NCBI RefSeq assembly: GCF_963665355.1
Contig: NZ_OY762229.1
Coordinates: forward strand, 4,588,001-4,652,000
Source of the DNA: an uncultured Desulfobacter sp.
GTDB taxonomy: Bacteria > Desulfobacterota > Desulfobacteria > Desulfobacterales > Desulfobacteraceae
Direction: 5' to 3'
DNA length: 64,000 bases
The translations under genes were made by a program, and so were the position numbers. The notes beneath the pieces are model-generated. The model saw only the letters and a program-made list of their open reading frames with translations, was not told the DNA's origin and ran no database searches. Every line of letters starts with the position of its first letter. The first letter of the stretch is position 1. Below are positions 30,515-39,698 of the stretch, piece by piece.

Positions 30515-31789
30515 ATGGTTTGTGAAATTATCTTAAAAAACCGAAAGCAACACCGGGTTCTTACCATTGATGAATACCGGAAAGACGGTGGATACCAGAC
30601 ACTGGCCAAGGTTGTTCACTCCAGTGATCCGGAATCGTTCCAGCAGATCCTGCAGGATGCAGGGCTTCTAGGCCGGGGCGGGGCGGCATTTCCCATGGGG
30701 GTGAAAATCTCAACCGTTCCCAAGGACGCACCGTTTCCCCGGTATATGATCTGCAATGCCGATGAAATGGAGCCCGGAACATTCAAAGACCGGGTACTGC
30801 TCCATGCCAACCCCCATCAACTCATTGAAGGGCTGGTTATCTCCGCATTCACCGTAAAAGCCGAACAGGCATTTATTTTTATCCGGCCCGAATATGAAAG
30901 CGCCGCCCGGATCCTGGAACGGGAAATCCAAATTGCCCGGGACCAGGGATTGGTGGGACAAAACATACAGGACAGCGGGTTTAACTGCGAAATCAGCGTT
31001 CACCGAAGCGGGGGCCGCTATATCTGCGGGGAGGCCAGCGCCCTGATCAATGCGTTGCAGGGCCTGCGGCCCAACCCGAGAAAATCCCCGCCCTATGCCA
31101 CGGAAAAGGGGCTGTGGGAAAGGCCCACCGTGGTCCAGAATGTGGAAACCCTTTGCAACGTCCCGCACATCATCAAAAACGGAGCCCAATGGTTCAAGTC
31201 CCTTTCCCTGACACCGGATGGGGCCGGTACAAAGGTGTTTTCGGTCAGCGGCAAAGTCAAAAAGCCAGGCTGTTATGAACTTCCCATGGGCACGCCGCTT
31301 TCCGAAATCATAGAGGTCCATGCCGGTGGTATGCAGGAGGGCTCTCAATTTAAAACATGTCTTCCCGGCGGTGCATCCACACCGTTTCTGAATCCTGAAC
31401 TCTACCATATCAAAATGGATTTCAAATCCCTGAAAAATGCCGGAAACCGTCTTGGCACCGGGGCCATCATGGTCTTTGACCAGAACACCTGCCTTGTGGC
31501 AGCCACCTTGAACCTCATGCGTTTTTTTGCACGGGAATCCTGCGGATGGTGCACCCCCTGCAGGGACGGCCTGCCCTATATCGTGGACCTTTTGGACCGT
31601 ATCGAAAATGGAAAGGGAACAAGGCAAATGGTGGAACAGCTTAAAAAAATGCAAAGCCATCTCATGCACGCCTACTGCGCCTTTGCCGCAGGGGCGGCAG
31701 CACCGCTCCAGGGATTGATGGACCATTTCATGGATGAGGTGACAGCACATATTGACAATAAAAAATGCCCTTTTAAAAATCTGGATTGA
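30515..31789 (+). CDS. nuoF: NADH-quinone oxidoreductase subunit F
   Basis: A 424-residue flavoprotein that binds NADH, FMN and cluster N3. It shows LLGRGGAAFPMGVK (FMN/NADH loop; most relatives have GRGGAGFPTG), CNADEMEPGTFKDR, SGGRYICGEASALINAL, and the N3 ligands in ESCGWCTPCRDG, with a later Cys in AYCAFAAGA. The ATG directly follows the nuoE stop, so translation is coupled. Confidence 0.95.
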   Translation: MVCEIILKNRKQHRVLTIDEYRKDGGYQTLAKVVHSSDPESFQQILQDAGLLGRGGAAFPMGVKISTVPKDAPFPRYMICNADEMEPGTFKDRVLLHANPHQLIEGLVISAFTVKAEQAFIFIRPEYESAARILEREIQIARDQGLVGQNIQDSGFNCEISVHRSGGRYICGEASALINALQGLRPNPRKSPPYATEKGLWERPTVVQNVETLCNVPHIIKNGAQWFKSLSLTPDGAGTKVFSVSGKVKKPGCYELPMGTPLSEIIEVHAGGMQEGSQFKTCLPGGASTPFLNPELYHIKMDFKSLKNAGNRLGTGAIMVFDQNTCLVAATLNLMRFFARESCGWCTPCRDGLPYIVDLLDRIENGKGTRQMVEQLKKMQSHLMHAYCAFAAGAAAPLQGLMDHFMDEVTAHIDNKKCPFKNLD

Positions 31790-31793
31790 ATAG

Positions 31794-33851
31794 ATGCCTG
31801 TTTTAACCATTGATAATCGCAAAATCGAAGTTGCCAAAGGCACCAAAGTGATCCAGGCAGCCGAACAGCTCGGAATCTATATTCCGCGTTTCTGCTACCA
31901 CCCGGCTTTAGGATCGGTGGGGGCATGCCGTGTCTGCGCGGTCAAGTTCCTTGAAGGGCCGGTGTCCGGTATTGAAATGAGCTGCATGGTCGAGGCAAAA
32001 GACGGAATGAAGGTTTCCACCACAGATCCCGATGCCATGGAATTTCGCAAATACATTATTGAATGCCTGATGATCAATCACCCCCATGACTGCCCGGTAT
32101 GCGACGAAGGCGGCCATTGTCTTTTACAGGACCTGACCGTATCCGGCGGACACGGCATCCGTCAGTTTAAGGGGCCCAAACGGACATATCCGGACCAGTT
32201 TTTAGGACCTCTGGTCCAGCATGAGATGAATCGCTGTATCCAATGTTACCGCTGTGTCCGGTTTTACCGTGAATTCGCAGGGTATAAAGACTTGGGCGTC
32301 ATGGGACTGGCCAGCCGGGTCTATTTCGGCCGGTTCGAAGCCGGCTGTCTTGAAAGTCCTTTTTCCGGAAACCTGATTGATATCTGCCCCACCGGCGTCT
32401 TTACAGACAAGCCCTCCAGATATACCGGGCGGCGCTGGGATTTTGAACGAAGCCCCGGGGTGTGCATTCAATGCTGTCTGGGATGCAATACCACGGTATC
32501 CACCCGGTATAGGGCGGTTGTCCGGCAGGAGGCCCGGTTTAATCCGGATATCAACGGCCATTTTATCTGTGACCGGGGAAGATACGGATTCCATTATGCC
32601 AACCTTCCGGAAAGACCCCGGCAGGGGCGTATCAACGAAAATTTGGTGCCTTCCGGACAAGCTGTGCGTGCAGCAGCAGAGCAGCTTGAAAAGATGGAAA
32701 AAAACTATGGGCAAGCTGCCGTGGCCGTGATCGCCTCCGATTGCAGCAGTCTTGAGACCCTTTTTGAACTTCGTCAGGCCTGCCGTGCCAGGAGCTGGCG
32801 GCAGCCCGGTTTCTGGCCCCGGCACAAAAAAGATACGGTTATGGCTGCGGTAGCGGCCCTGTCCCCGGACCTGGCCGTTTCCATGGCAGAGATTGAATCA
32901 TCTGACTGTATCTTCATTGTGGGCGCAGACCCCGTGAACGAAGCCCCGATGCTGGCGCTGGCCCTTCGCCAGGCCCGGCGAAAAGGGGCAAAAATACGGG
33001 TGGCAAACCCACGGCCCGTGGACCTGCCCTTTACCTTTGAGCAGATCCTTTGTGACGCTCCTGAAATGATAGAGATCCTGGCCCGGGCCACAGCAATCCT
33101 GGACCAGGACCGCTCAGCCTCCATGGAAAATTTGGAACTAAAGGCTTTGGCCCATGACTTTTCAAGCAGTAGAAATCCGGTAATCATCTGCGGTACGGAC
33201 ATCACCGATGCCAAAGTCGTTGCCCGGGCACAGGAATTATGCCGGGTTCTTCAACAAGGAGATATCACCCCCGGACTGTTTTTCCTGCTTCCCAATGCCA
33301 ACAGCTATGGGGCCGCCGTTCTCTTTGAAGAGAGCCTGTCCGTTGAAGCCATTCTGGAGGAGATTGAGCAGGGCCAGGTCCATGCCCTTATTTTTCTGGA
33401 AAGCGATATACTGGAACAGTTTGCCGACCGCAAGCGGCTTGAAAAGGCCATTCAATCGCTTTGTCTTGTGGTGAGCATGGACTGCCTGGACAACCCGCTC
33501 TCCCGGATGGCCCATATTCATATCCCCACCCAAAGCGTATTTGAAGCCGGCGGCATATATGTCAACCAGGAGGGACGGCCACAGTTTTCCCGCCCGGCCC
33601 ATGCCGGCGGGGTGCCGGTTTCCATTACCGGCCAGGGCAGCCATCCGCCCAGGGTTTTTGAAAAAAATAGTCCCGGTGCAGATATATTGCCGGCGTCAAA
33701 GGCGATACGGGATATCGGCATGGAACATTCCCCACGGGAATCCAATTCCCTTTCCGGGCTGGAAGAAATTTTCCCGCAACTGTCAGATTTTTCTGAACGA
33801 TTCGGCACAGGGGAAAAAGCGTTTCGGCTTTTTATACAGCCAAAGGAGTAA
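31794..33851 (+). CDS. nuoG: NADH-quinone oxidoreductase subunit G
   Basis: A 685-residue Fe-S subunit, shorter than the E. coli protein (about 900). It has the N-terminal [2Fe-2S] ligands (RFCYHPALGSVGACRVCAV), the His/Cys [4Fe-4S] ligands (HDCPVCDEGGHC), CIQCYRCVRF, and CIQCCLGCN with a later Cys for an extra cluster of the N7 type. The remaining part is a shortened molybdopterin oxidoreductase-like domain without cofactor. It starts 4 bp after nuoF. Confidence 0.93.
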   Translation: MPVLTIDNRKIEVAKGTKVIQAAEQLGIYIPRFCYHPALGSVGACRVCAVKFLEGPVSGIEMSCMVEAKDGMKVSTTDPDAMEFRKYIIECLMINHPHDCPVCDEGGHCLLQDLTVSGGHGIRQFKGPKRTYPDQFLGPLVQHEMNRCIQCYRCVRFYREFAGYKDLGVMGLASRVYFGRFEAGCLESPFSGNLIDICPTGVFTDKPSRYTGRRWDFERSPGVCIQCCLGCNTTVSTRYRAVVRQEARFNPDINGHFICDRGRYGFHYANLPERPRQGRINENLVPSGQAVRAAAEQLEKMEKNYGQAAVAVIASDCSSLETLFELRQACRARSWRQPGFWPRHKKDTVMAAVAALSPDLAVSMAEIESSDCIFIVGADPVNEAPMLALALRQARRKGAKIRVANPRPVDLPFTFEQILCDAPEMIEILARATAILDQDRSASMENLELKALAHDFSSSRNPVIICGTDITDAKVVARAQELCRVLQQGDITPGLFFLLPNANSYGAAVLFEESLSVEAILEEIEQGQVHALIFLESDILEQFADRKRLEKAIQSLCLVVSMDCLDNPLSRMAHIHIPTQSVFEAGGIYVNQEGRPQFSRPAHAGGVPVSITGQGSHPPRVFEKNSPGADILPASKAIRDIGMEHSPRESNSLSGLEEIFPQLSDFSERFGTGEKAFRLFIQPKE

Positions 33852-34832
33852 ATGATGTGGATATTGGGACTTAGCATCCTGGGGTTAAAAATTGTGTTTG
33901 TGCTTGGCGCTGTGCTGGGGCTTGCCGCTTATCTGGTGCTGCTGGAACGGGTCCTGCTGGGACGCTTCCAGATCCGGTACGGCCCGAACCGTGTGGGGCC
34001 ATACGGCCTTTTCCAGCCCATTGCCGACGGTATAAAGCTGCTGCTCAAAGAGGACTTTATCCCGGAGTGGGCCGATCGGGGCGTTTACCTTCTGGCACCG
34101 GCGGTGGTAGCGGCCACGGCGCTTCTGATGTTTGCCGTGGTGCCCTTTGGCCCGGATCTGGTCATCGCAAAACATGTGGTTCCCATGGTTATTTCAGATA
34201 TCAATGTGGGGCTTTTGTATGTGCTTGCATTGTCCTCCCTGGGGGTGTACGGGGTGGCCCTGGGCGGCTGGGCGTCCACCTCCAAGTTTGCATTGCTGGG
34301 CAGCATCCGGGGGGCCGCCCAGATGATCAGTTATGAACTGGCCCTGGGGCTCTCCATAGTACCCGTGGTGATGATGGCCGGCTCTTTGAGCCTGGTGGAT
34401 ATTGTCAATGCCCAGTCCCGGCTGCCCTATATTTTTGTCCAGCCCCTGGCCTTTGTCATTTTTATCGTGAGCGCGCTTGCTGAAAGCAAACGGATTCCCT
34501 TTGACATGCCCGAAGCGGATACGGAACTTGGCGCAGGGTTCAATACAGAGTACAGCGGCATGCGGTTCGGACTGTTTTTCCTGGGGGAGTACGTTCACAT
34601 GCAGGTGCTGGGTGCATTGATTGCCGTATTTTTTCTGGGGGGATGGCACGGCCCGTTTTTTCCGCCGATAATCTGGCTTTTTATAAAAATCATCATTGTC
34701 TGTATGGTGATGATCTGGATCAGGGCAACCCTGCCAAGATTCCGGTATGACCAGCTCATGGATATTGGCTGGAAAGTCCTGATCCCTGCAGGTCTGGCCA
34801 ATATTTTAATCACCGGGCTGTTTTTGATTTGA
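33852..34832 (+). CDS. nuoH: NADH-quinone oxidoreductase subunit H
   Basis: A 326-residue subunit with eight or so membrane helices. ERVLLGRFQIRYGPNRVGP and SKRIPFDMPEADTELGAGF are its signatures, forming the quinone channel and the first acidic residues of the proton path. It starts one base after the nuoG stop. Confidence 0.95.
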   Translation: MMWILGLSILGLKIVFVLGAVLGLAAYLVLLERVLLGRFQIRYGPNRVGPYGLFQPIADGIKLLLKEDFIPEWADRGVYLLAPAVVAATALLMFAVVPFGPDLVIAKHVVPMVISDINVGLLYVLALSSLGVYGVALGGWASTSKFALLGSIRGAAQMISYELALGLSIVPVVMMAGSLSLVDIVNAQSRLPYIFVQPLAFVIFIVSALAESKRIPFDMPEADTELGAGFNTEYSGMRFGLFFLGEYVHMQVLGALIAVFFLGGWHGPFFPPIIWLFIKIIIVCMVMIWIRATLPRFRYDQLMDIGWKVLIPAGLANILITGLFLI

Positions 34833-34860
34833 ACCGATTTAAAAAGAGAATACCAGGGCT

Positions 34861-35385
34861 ATGAACATGATACTTTCCATTATCAAGGGATTTTATACCA
34901 CCGGCAGGCACCTGTTTCGAAAACCGGTCACCCAGGAGTATCCCGAATACCGGCGGCCCCTGCCGGAACGGTCCCGGGCAAGACTGATTTTAACCCGGGA
35001 CCCGGACGGCCGGGAGCGGTGTGTGGCCTGTTATCTGTGTTCCGGGGTCTGCCCGGTCAACTGTATTTCCATGCAGGCCATAGAAGCGCCTGACGGGCGC
35101 AGGTCTGCGGCCTGGTTTCGGATTAACCTTGGCCGGTGTATCTACTGCGGGCTTTGTGAACAGGCATGCCCCACATCTGCGATCCAGTTGACCCCGGATT
35201 TTGAAAACATTCAGCGGGATATATTGAAGCTGGTATTTGAAAAGGAAGACCTTCTGGTGGACCACGGTGGAAAAGATCCCACCTATGATTTTTACCGGCA
35301 TGCCGGAATCATCACAACACTTTGCGGTAAAGGCAGCCACGAGAATGAAACGCCGCCGGTCAACATAAAAACCAATTTACCTTAA
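34861..35385 (+). CDS. nuoI: NADH-quinone oxidoreductase subunit I
   Basis: A 174-residue ferredoxin-like subunit with two full [4Fe-4S] motifs, CVACYLCSGVCPVNCI and CIYCGLCEQACPTSAI (clusters N6a and N6b), which pass electrons towards N2. An amphipathic N-terminal helix contacts the membrane arm. A 97-bp gap follows before nuoJ, the largest in the operon. Confidence 0.95.
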   Translation: MNMILSIIKGFYTTGRHLFRKPVTQEYPEYRRPLPERSRARLILTRDPDGRERCVACYLCSGVCPVNCISMQAIEAPDGRRSAAWFRINLGRCIYCGLCEQACPTSAIQLTPDFENIQRDILKLVFEKEDLLVDHGGKDPTYDFYRHAGIITTLCGKGSHENETPPVNIKTNLP

Positions 35386-35482
35386 TACGAACTGCCATGG
35401 AATGACCTGACATATCGACCGCCGGGATTCGGCCCATGGCCGTTATTGAAACTTTCTTTTAAAAAAAGACAAAGGATAAAAA

Positions 35483-35998
35483 ATGCCATCTGCTAACGCG
35501 TATATATTTCATGCCTTTGCCGCCATTATCATCATTTCAACGGTCATGGCCGTGACCCGGAAAAACATGGTGCACGCGGTTTTGTACCTGGTGGTTTCCT
35601 TTATTGGAAGCGGCCTGCTGTTTTATTTTTTAGGCGCGCCATTACCTGCGGCATTTGAAGTCATTATTTATGCCGGTGCTGTCATGGTCCTGTTTTTGTT
35701 TATCATCATGATGCTCAAATTTGAAACCAGCCCCCGGAAGATCGGCCAGACCCGGTATTATGCTGCGGCCCTGGGGATGTGGGGCCTTTATTTAATTCTT
35801 TGTGTGGGTGCAAAATGCGCTTTGAGCCCCCAGGCGCTGCAGACGCTTGAACCTGCCATGGCCGCCCCAAAGAATTTCGGAAGATTTCTATTTCAACAAC
35901 ACTGGCTCTCCATTGAAATTATCTCCATTCTGCTTCTCGTGGTCCTGATCGGGATCCTGCAGCTGGAACTTGGGCCGAAAAGGAGGAAAACCCGATGA
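35483..35998 (+). CDS. nuoJ: NADH-quinone oxidoreductase subunit J
   Basis: A 171-residue membrane subunit with five helices; VIIYAGAVMVLFLFIIMML is its characteristic third helix, the site of the pi-bulge coupled to proton transfer. AAAGGAT precedes the ATG. Its end overlaps the nuoK start by 4 bp. Confidence 0.92.
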   Translation: MPSANAYIFHAFAAIIIISTVMAVTRKNMVHAVLYLVVSFIGSGLLFYFLGAPLPAAFEVIIYAGAVMVLFLFIIMMLKFETSPRKIGQTRYYAAALGMWGLYLILCVGAKCALSPQALQTLEPAMAAPKNFGRFLFQQHWLSIEIISILLLVVLIGILQLELGPKRRKTR

Positions 35999-36321
35999 TT
36001 GTTCCCTTTGCGCACCTCCTGATCCTTTCCGGAATTTTGTTTTTCTCCGGTATGGTCTGTCTGGTGACCCGGAAAAATCTGATCATGATGCTGCTTGGCC
36101 TGGAAATCATGCTGAATGCATCGGCACTGGCATTTATCGGAACAAGCCTTCTGTCAAAACAGATGGAAGGCCAGGTCACGGCATTGTTCATTCTGGCCAT
36201 TGCTGCTGCCGAAGTTTCCCTGGGACTTGGTCTGGTTGTCTGCATTTACCGGCGGACATCCACGGTGGACCCTGTATACATTGAATATATCAAAAATCCA
36301 GTAAGCCCAAAGGAGCGCTAA
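35995..36321 (+). CDS. nuoK: NADH-quinone oxidoreductase subunit K
   Basis: A 108-residue membrane subunit with three helices. Both key glutamates are present: in LLGLEIMLNASAL and in AIAAAEVSLGLGL. It is part of the antiporter-like proton chain. Confidence 0.93.
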   Translation: MIVPFAHLLILSGILFFSGMVCLVTRKNLIMMLLGLEIMLNASALAFIGTSLLSKQMEGQVTALFILAIAAAEVSLGLGLVVCIYRRTSTVDPVYIEYIKNPVSPKER

Positions 36322-36322
36322 A

Positions 36323-38212
36323 ATGCCTGAATCCATACAAGGGTTGTTTTTATGGGCGATCTGGGCCGCACCTGCGGCACCGTTGATATCTTTTGCCATG
36401 ATCATGATTTTTTTCAGGCAGTACAAAACTGCCAGTGCAGCCATATCCATATGCGCTGTGACGGTTTCTCTTCTATGTGCGGTTCTCATCATGGTCCGTT
36501 ACCACAGTATCGGATTGCCGATCCGTCAGGAGTTTTCGTGGATCACGGCAGGAGACCTTAACATTCCTTTCGGCCTTATGGTGGACCCGTTAAACATGCT
36601 CATGCTGCTGATTGTCACCATGATCTGTTTTCTGGTCCAGATCTATTCACTGGGCTATATGTCCGAAGATCCGGGGTTTTCACGGTACTACGGATATATG
36701 TCACTGTTTGCCTGGGCCATGATCTGTCTTGTGCTTGCCACAACATTGCTGCAGCTCTATATTTTCTGGGAGCTTGTGGGGGTGTCATCCTACCTGCTCA
36801 TCGGGTTCTGGTTTGAAAAATTTTCAGCATCCAAAGCCGGAAAAAAAGCCTTTATCATGACCCGCGCCGGTGATTTTGCCTTTTTCTGCGGGCTGTTGCT
36901 TTTGCTCACCGCCGGCAACGTTTCACAGATTACACAAATCAATCACCAGGCAGCCCAGAATATGCCGCCGGCGCTCGTGACCCTTTCCGGGTTGCTGATA
37001 TTGGGCGGCATCATCGGGAAAAGCGCTCAATTTCCTTTAATGACCTGGCTGCCCGATGCCATGGAAGGGCCTACGCCGGTAAGCGCGTTGCTTCACTCCG
37101 CGACCATGGTGGCGGCCGGCGTCTACCTTCTGGCCCGGCTCTTTCCATTCTTCAGCCTGTCTGACGTTGTGATGACAACGGTTTTATCCGTGGGAACCAT
37201 CAGTATGCTGATGGCGGCAACCATGGCAATGGTGGCCACAGACATCAAACAGGTCTGGGCTTTTTCAACCATCAGTCAGCTGGGATATATGCTCATGGGA
37301 CTGGGGTCGGGCGGATATTTTGCCGGGGTGTTTCACCTGGCCACCCATGCGGCGTTCAAGGCCCTGCTTTTTCTTTGTGCCGGTGTCCTCATCCATGCGT
37401 ACCATACCAATGATATATTTGAGATCGCCCAAAAAGGCGCGGGCCGGATGAAAATAACCATCACCTGCATGATTATTGCCGCTTGCGCCCTGATCGGGCT
37501 GTGGCCTTTTTCAGGTTTTTTCAGCAAAGAAGCCATACTTTCGTCCCTGTCCGGGCTGGACAGCCCCTTGTGGCTGGCCGCCGGTGTCGCCGGTGTTTTT
37601 ATGACCGCTTACTATACAACACGCCTGGTGTTTATCCTTTTGCTTCCCCGCAATGATGGCCCGGAGAAAACCGCTGCCACAGCGGTTCCCCCTGAGCAAC
37701 GTTTCGAGCCTCCGGCCATGGCCGCGCCGCTGGTTGTGCTTGCCTGCATCACCCTGGGTGCAGGGTTTCTTCACGGCATATTATGGACATGGCTTGTGCC
37801 GCAGGGCTCCCATGGCACGGCACATGGCTTTTCATGGCCGATATTTTTATGGTCCCAGGGTGCGGCTGCGGCTGCCATACTCATTGCCTGGTATGAATTT
37901 GGCCGGAAAAAAGCATTCCAGGTTGGATTTGTAGAACGATTTCCATGGCTGTACATACTCTTTAAAAACCGGTGGTATCTGGATCATTTTTATCAATGGG
38001 CCTTTTCCCGGATCGTTGATAAAGGGCTTTCAAAATGGTGCAAAGAAAATGACGACCGGGTCATTGACGGCATTGTTCATGCGTTGGGAAAAACCGTTCT
38101 TTTTGGGGGCAATAGGATTTCAGGCTGGCACAATACTATGATTCAGACAAAATTAAGGGCTGTTTTTGCCATATTGTTTGCGCTTATTTTTTTCAACTGG
38201 ATTGCAGGGTAG
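36323..38212 (+). CDS. nuoL: NADH-quinone oxidoreductase subunit L
   Basis: A 629-residue antiporter-like subunit. FWELVGVSSYLLIGFWFEK (with the helix-5 glutamate), PLMTWLPDAMEGPTPVSALL and HATMVAAGVYLLAR type signatures are present. It should also carry the long lateral helix of the membrane arm at its C-terminal end. AAAGGAG lies 9 bases before the ATG. Confidence 0.94.
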   Translation: MPESIQGLFLWAIWAAPAAPLISFAMIMIFFRQYKTASAAISICAVTVSLLCAVLIMVRYHSIGLPIRQEFSWITAGDLNIPFGLMVDPLNMLMLLIVTMICFLVQIYSLGYMSEDPGFSRYYGYMSLFAWAMICLVLATTLLQLYIFWELVGVSSYLLIGFWFEKFSASKAGKKAFIMTRAGDFAFFCGLLLLLTAGNVSQITQINHQAAQNMPPALVTLSGLLILGGIIGKSAQFPLMTWLPDAMEGPTPVSALLHSATMVAAGVYLLARLFPFFSLSDVVMTTVLSVGTISMLMAATMAMVATDIKQVWAFSTISQLGYMLMGLGSGGYFAGVFHLATHAAFKALLFLCAGVLIHAYHTNDIFEIAQKGAGRMKITITCMIIAACALIGLWPFSGFFSKEAILSSLSGLDSPLWLAAGVAGVFMTAYYTTRLVFILLLPRNDGPEKTAATAVPPEQRFEPPAMAAPLVVLACITLGAGFLHGILWTWLVPQGSHGTAHGFSWPIFLWSQGAAAAAILIAWYEFGRKKAFQVGFVERFPWLYILFKNRWYLDHFYQWAFSRIVDKGLSKWCKENDDRVIDGIVHALGKTVLFGGNRISGWHNTMIQTKLRAVFAILFALIFFNWIAG

Positions 38213-38213
38213 G

Positions 38214-39698
38214 ATGATTATGGAACTTTATGCAGCACGATTTCCGGTTTTAACGGCCATTCTGACTCTTTGTCTGGCAGGGCTTTTGACAGTTCTGGCC
38301 ATCCCGGGGGAAAAGAAAAACGCCATCAAATGGGCCAGTGCGGTGTGCAGTGGCCTGACCCTGATCCTGTCGCTGTTCGTGTTCTGCATGTACGACAGGG
38401 GGCTTAACGGTGTCCAGTTTGTGGAAAAAATGGACTGGGTGCCCTCTTTGGGGATCTCTTACCTCAACGGTGTGGACGGATTCAGTGTGCCCATGATCCT
38501 GTTGACCGGGATTGTTTTTTTCACAGGGGTACTGACCATGTGGGAGCTTGAAATCCGGGTCAAGGAATTTTTTGCCCTGTACATTTTGTTGGTTACCGGG
38601 GTTTTCGGCATGTTCATGGCTCTGGATCTGTTCTTTATTTTTATCTGGTATGATGTCTCCTTGTTTCCCATGTACTTGCTGATTTTAATCTGGGGCAGTA
38701 CCCGCAGGGAATACGGTGCCATGAAACTGACCTTGTATCTGCTGGCGGGAAGTGCCCTTATTTTACCTGCCATGCTCTATCTGGTGCAGGTGTCGGGACA
38801 GGGAAGTTTCTCCTTGCCGGTTTTGGTAAAACTGGCCGAATTTACCCCTTTCCAGCAAAAACTTGCCTTTTTTATGTTTTATGTGGGATTCGGCATTCTG
38901 GCGGGTGTCTGGCCTTTTCATACCTGGTCCCCGGTGGGCCATGTAGCCGCCCCGACCTCGGTGAGCATGCTGCATGCAGGCGTTTTGATGAAACTTGGGG
39001 CATTCGGCATCATCCGGGTGGGTATTTTTCTGTGTCCGGAAGGGTGGCGGTTCTGGGCACCTCTGATGGCAGTTCTTGCCACCATCGGCATTGTTTACGG
39101 GGCCCTGGCCGGACTGCGGCAGACCGATCTTAAATTTGTCATCGGCTATTCAAGCGTCTCCCACATGGGCATCGTGGGCCTGGGGCTTTCGACCCTGTCT
39201 GTGGGCGGCTTGAACGGGGCCGTGTTCCAGATGTTTGCCCACGGGGTAATGACAGCCCTGTTATTTTCCTCCGTGGGGTATATTTATGACCGGACCCACA
39301 CCAAACAGATTGCCGAACTCGGGGGACTGGCCCATATCATGCCCCGGGCCAGCACCTATTTTATTATCGCTGCCATGGCTGGTATCGGGGTGCCCTGCAT
39401 GGCCAGTTTCTGGGCGGAGCTGATGGTATTTATCCCGGCGTTTAAGGTCTATCCTTTTTTGACGGCCATTGCGGTAACCGCCCTGGTCATCAGTGCCGTA
39501 TTTATCCTGCGGGTGGTTGAAAAGACTTTTTTTGGCCCGCCCAATCAAAAATATCAGGATCTGCCGGATCTCTCCTTTACCCTTGGCATTCCACGAATGA
39601 TCCTTGTAACCGTGATCCTGGTTTTCGGACTGATGCCGTTTTTAATGTCTGACACCATACTGAGTGCATCCCAAAATCTTTTAGGTGGAAACTTGTGA
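38214..39698 (+). CDS. nuoM: NADH-quinone oxidoreductase subunit M
   Basis: About 494 residues and 14 predicted membrane helices. PFHTWSPVGHVAAPTSVSML and VLMKLGAFGIIRVG identify it, and the helix-7/8 Lys is kept. At the usual helix-5 glutamate (E. coli Glu144) it has Asp147 (IWYDVSLFPMYLL), and the loop normally reading LPDAH-EAPT has lost its acidic pair. The ATG at 38214 follows the nuoL stop by one base; an ATG at 38220 is also possible. Confidence 0.93.
   Translation: MIMELYAARFPVLTAILTLCLAGLLTVLAIPGEKKNAIKWASAVCSGLTLILSLFVFCMYDRGLNGVQFVEKMDWVPSLGISYLNGVDGFSVPMILLTGIVFFTGVLTMWELEIRVKEFFALYILLVTGVFGMFMALDLFFIFIWYDVSLFPMYLLILIWGSTRREYGAMKLTLYLLAGSALILPAMLYLVQVSGQGSFSLPVLVKLAEFTPFQQKLAFFMFYVGFGILAGVWPFHTWSPVGHVAAPTSVSMLHAGVLMKLGAFGIIRVGIFLCPEGWRFWAPLMAVLATIGIVYGALAGLRQTDLKFVIGYSSVSHMGIVGLGLSTLSVGGLNGAVFQMFAHGVMTALLFSSVGYIYDRTHTKQIAELGGLAHIMPRASTYFIIAAMAGIGVPCMASFWAELMVFIPAFKVYPFLTAIAVTALVISAVFILRVVEKTFFGPPNQKYQDLPDLSFTLGIPRMILVTVILVFGLMPFLMSDTILSASQNLLGGNL

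Noticed and set aside
30710-31846. 378-codon minus-strand open frame opposite nuoF
   Set aside because: Same reasoning; nuoF is intact and well conserved on the other strand.
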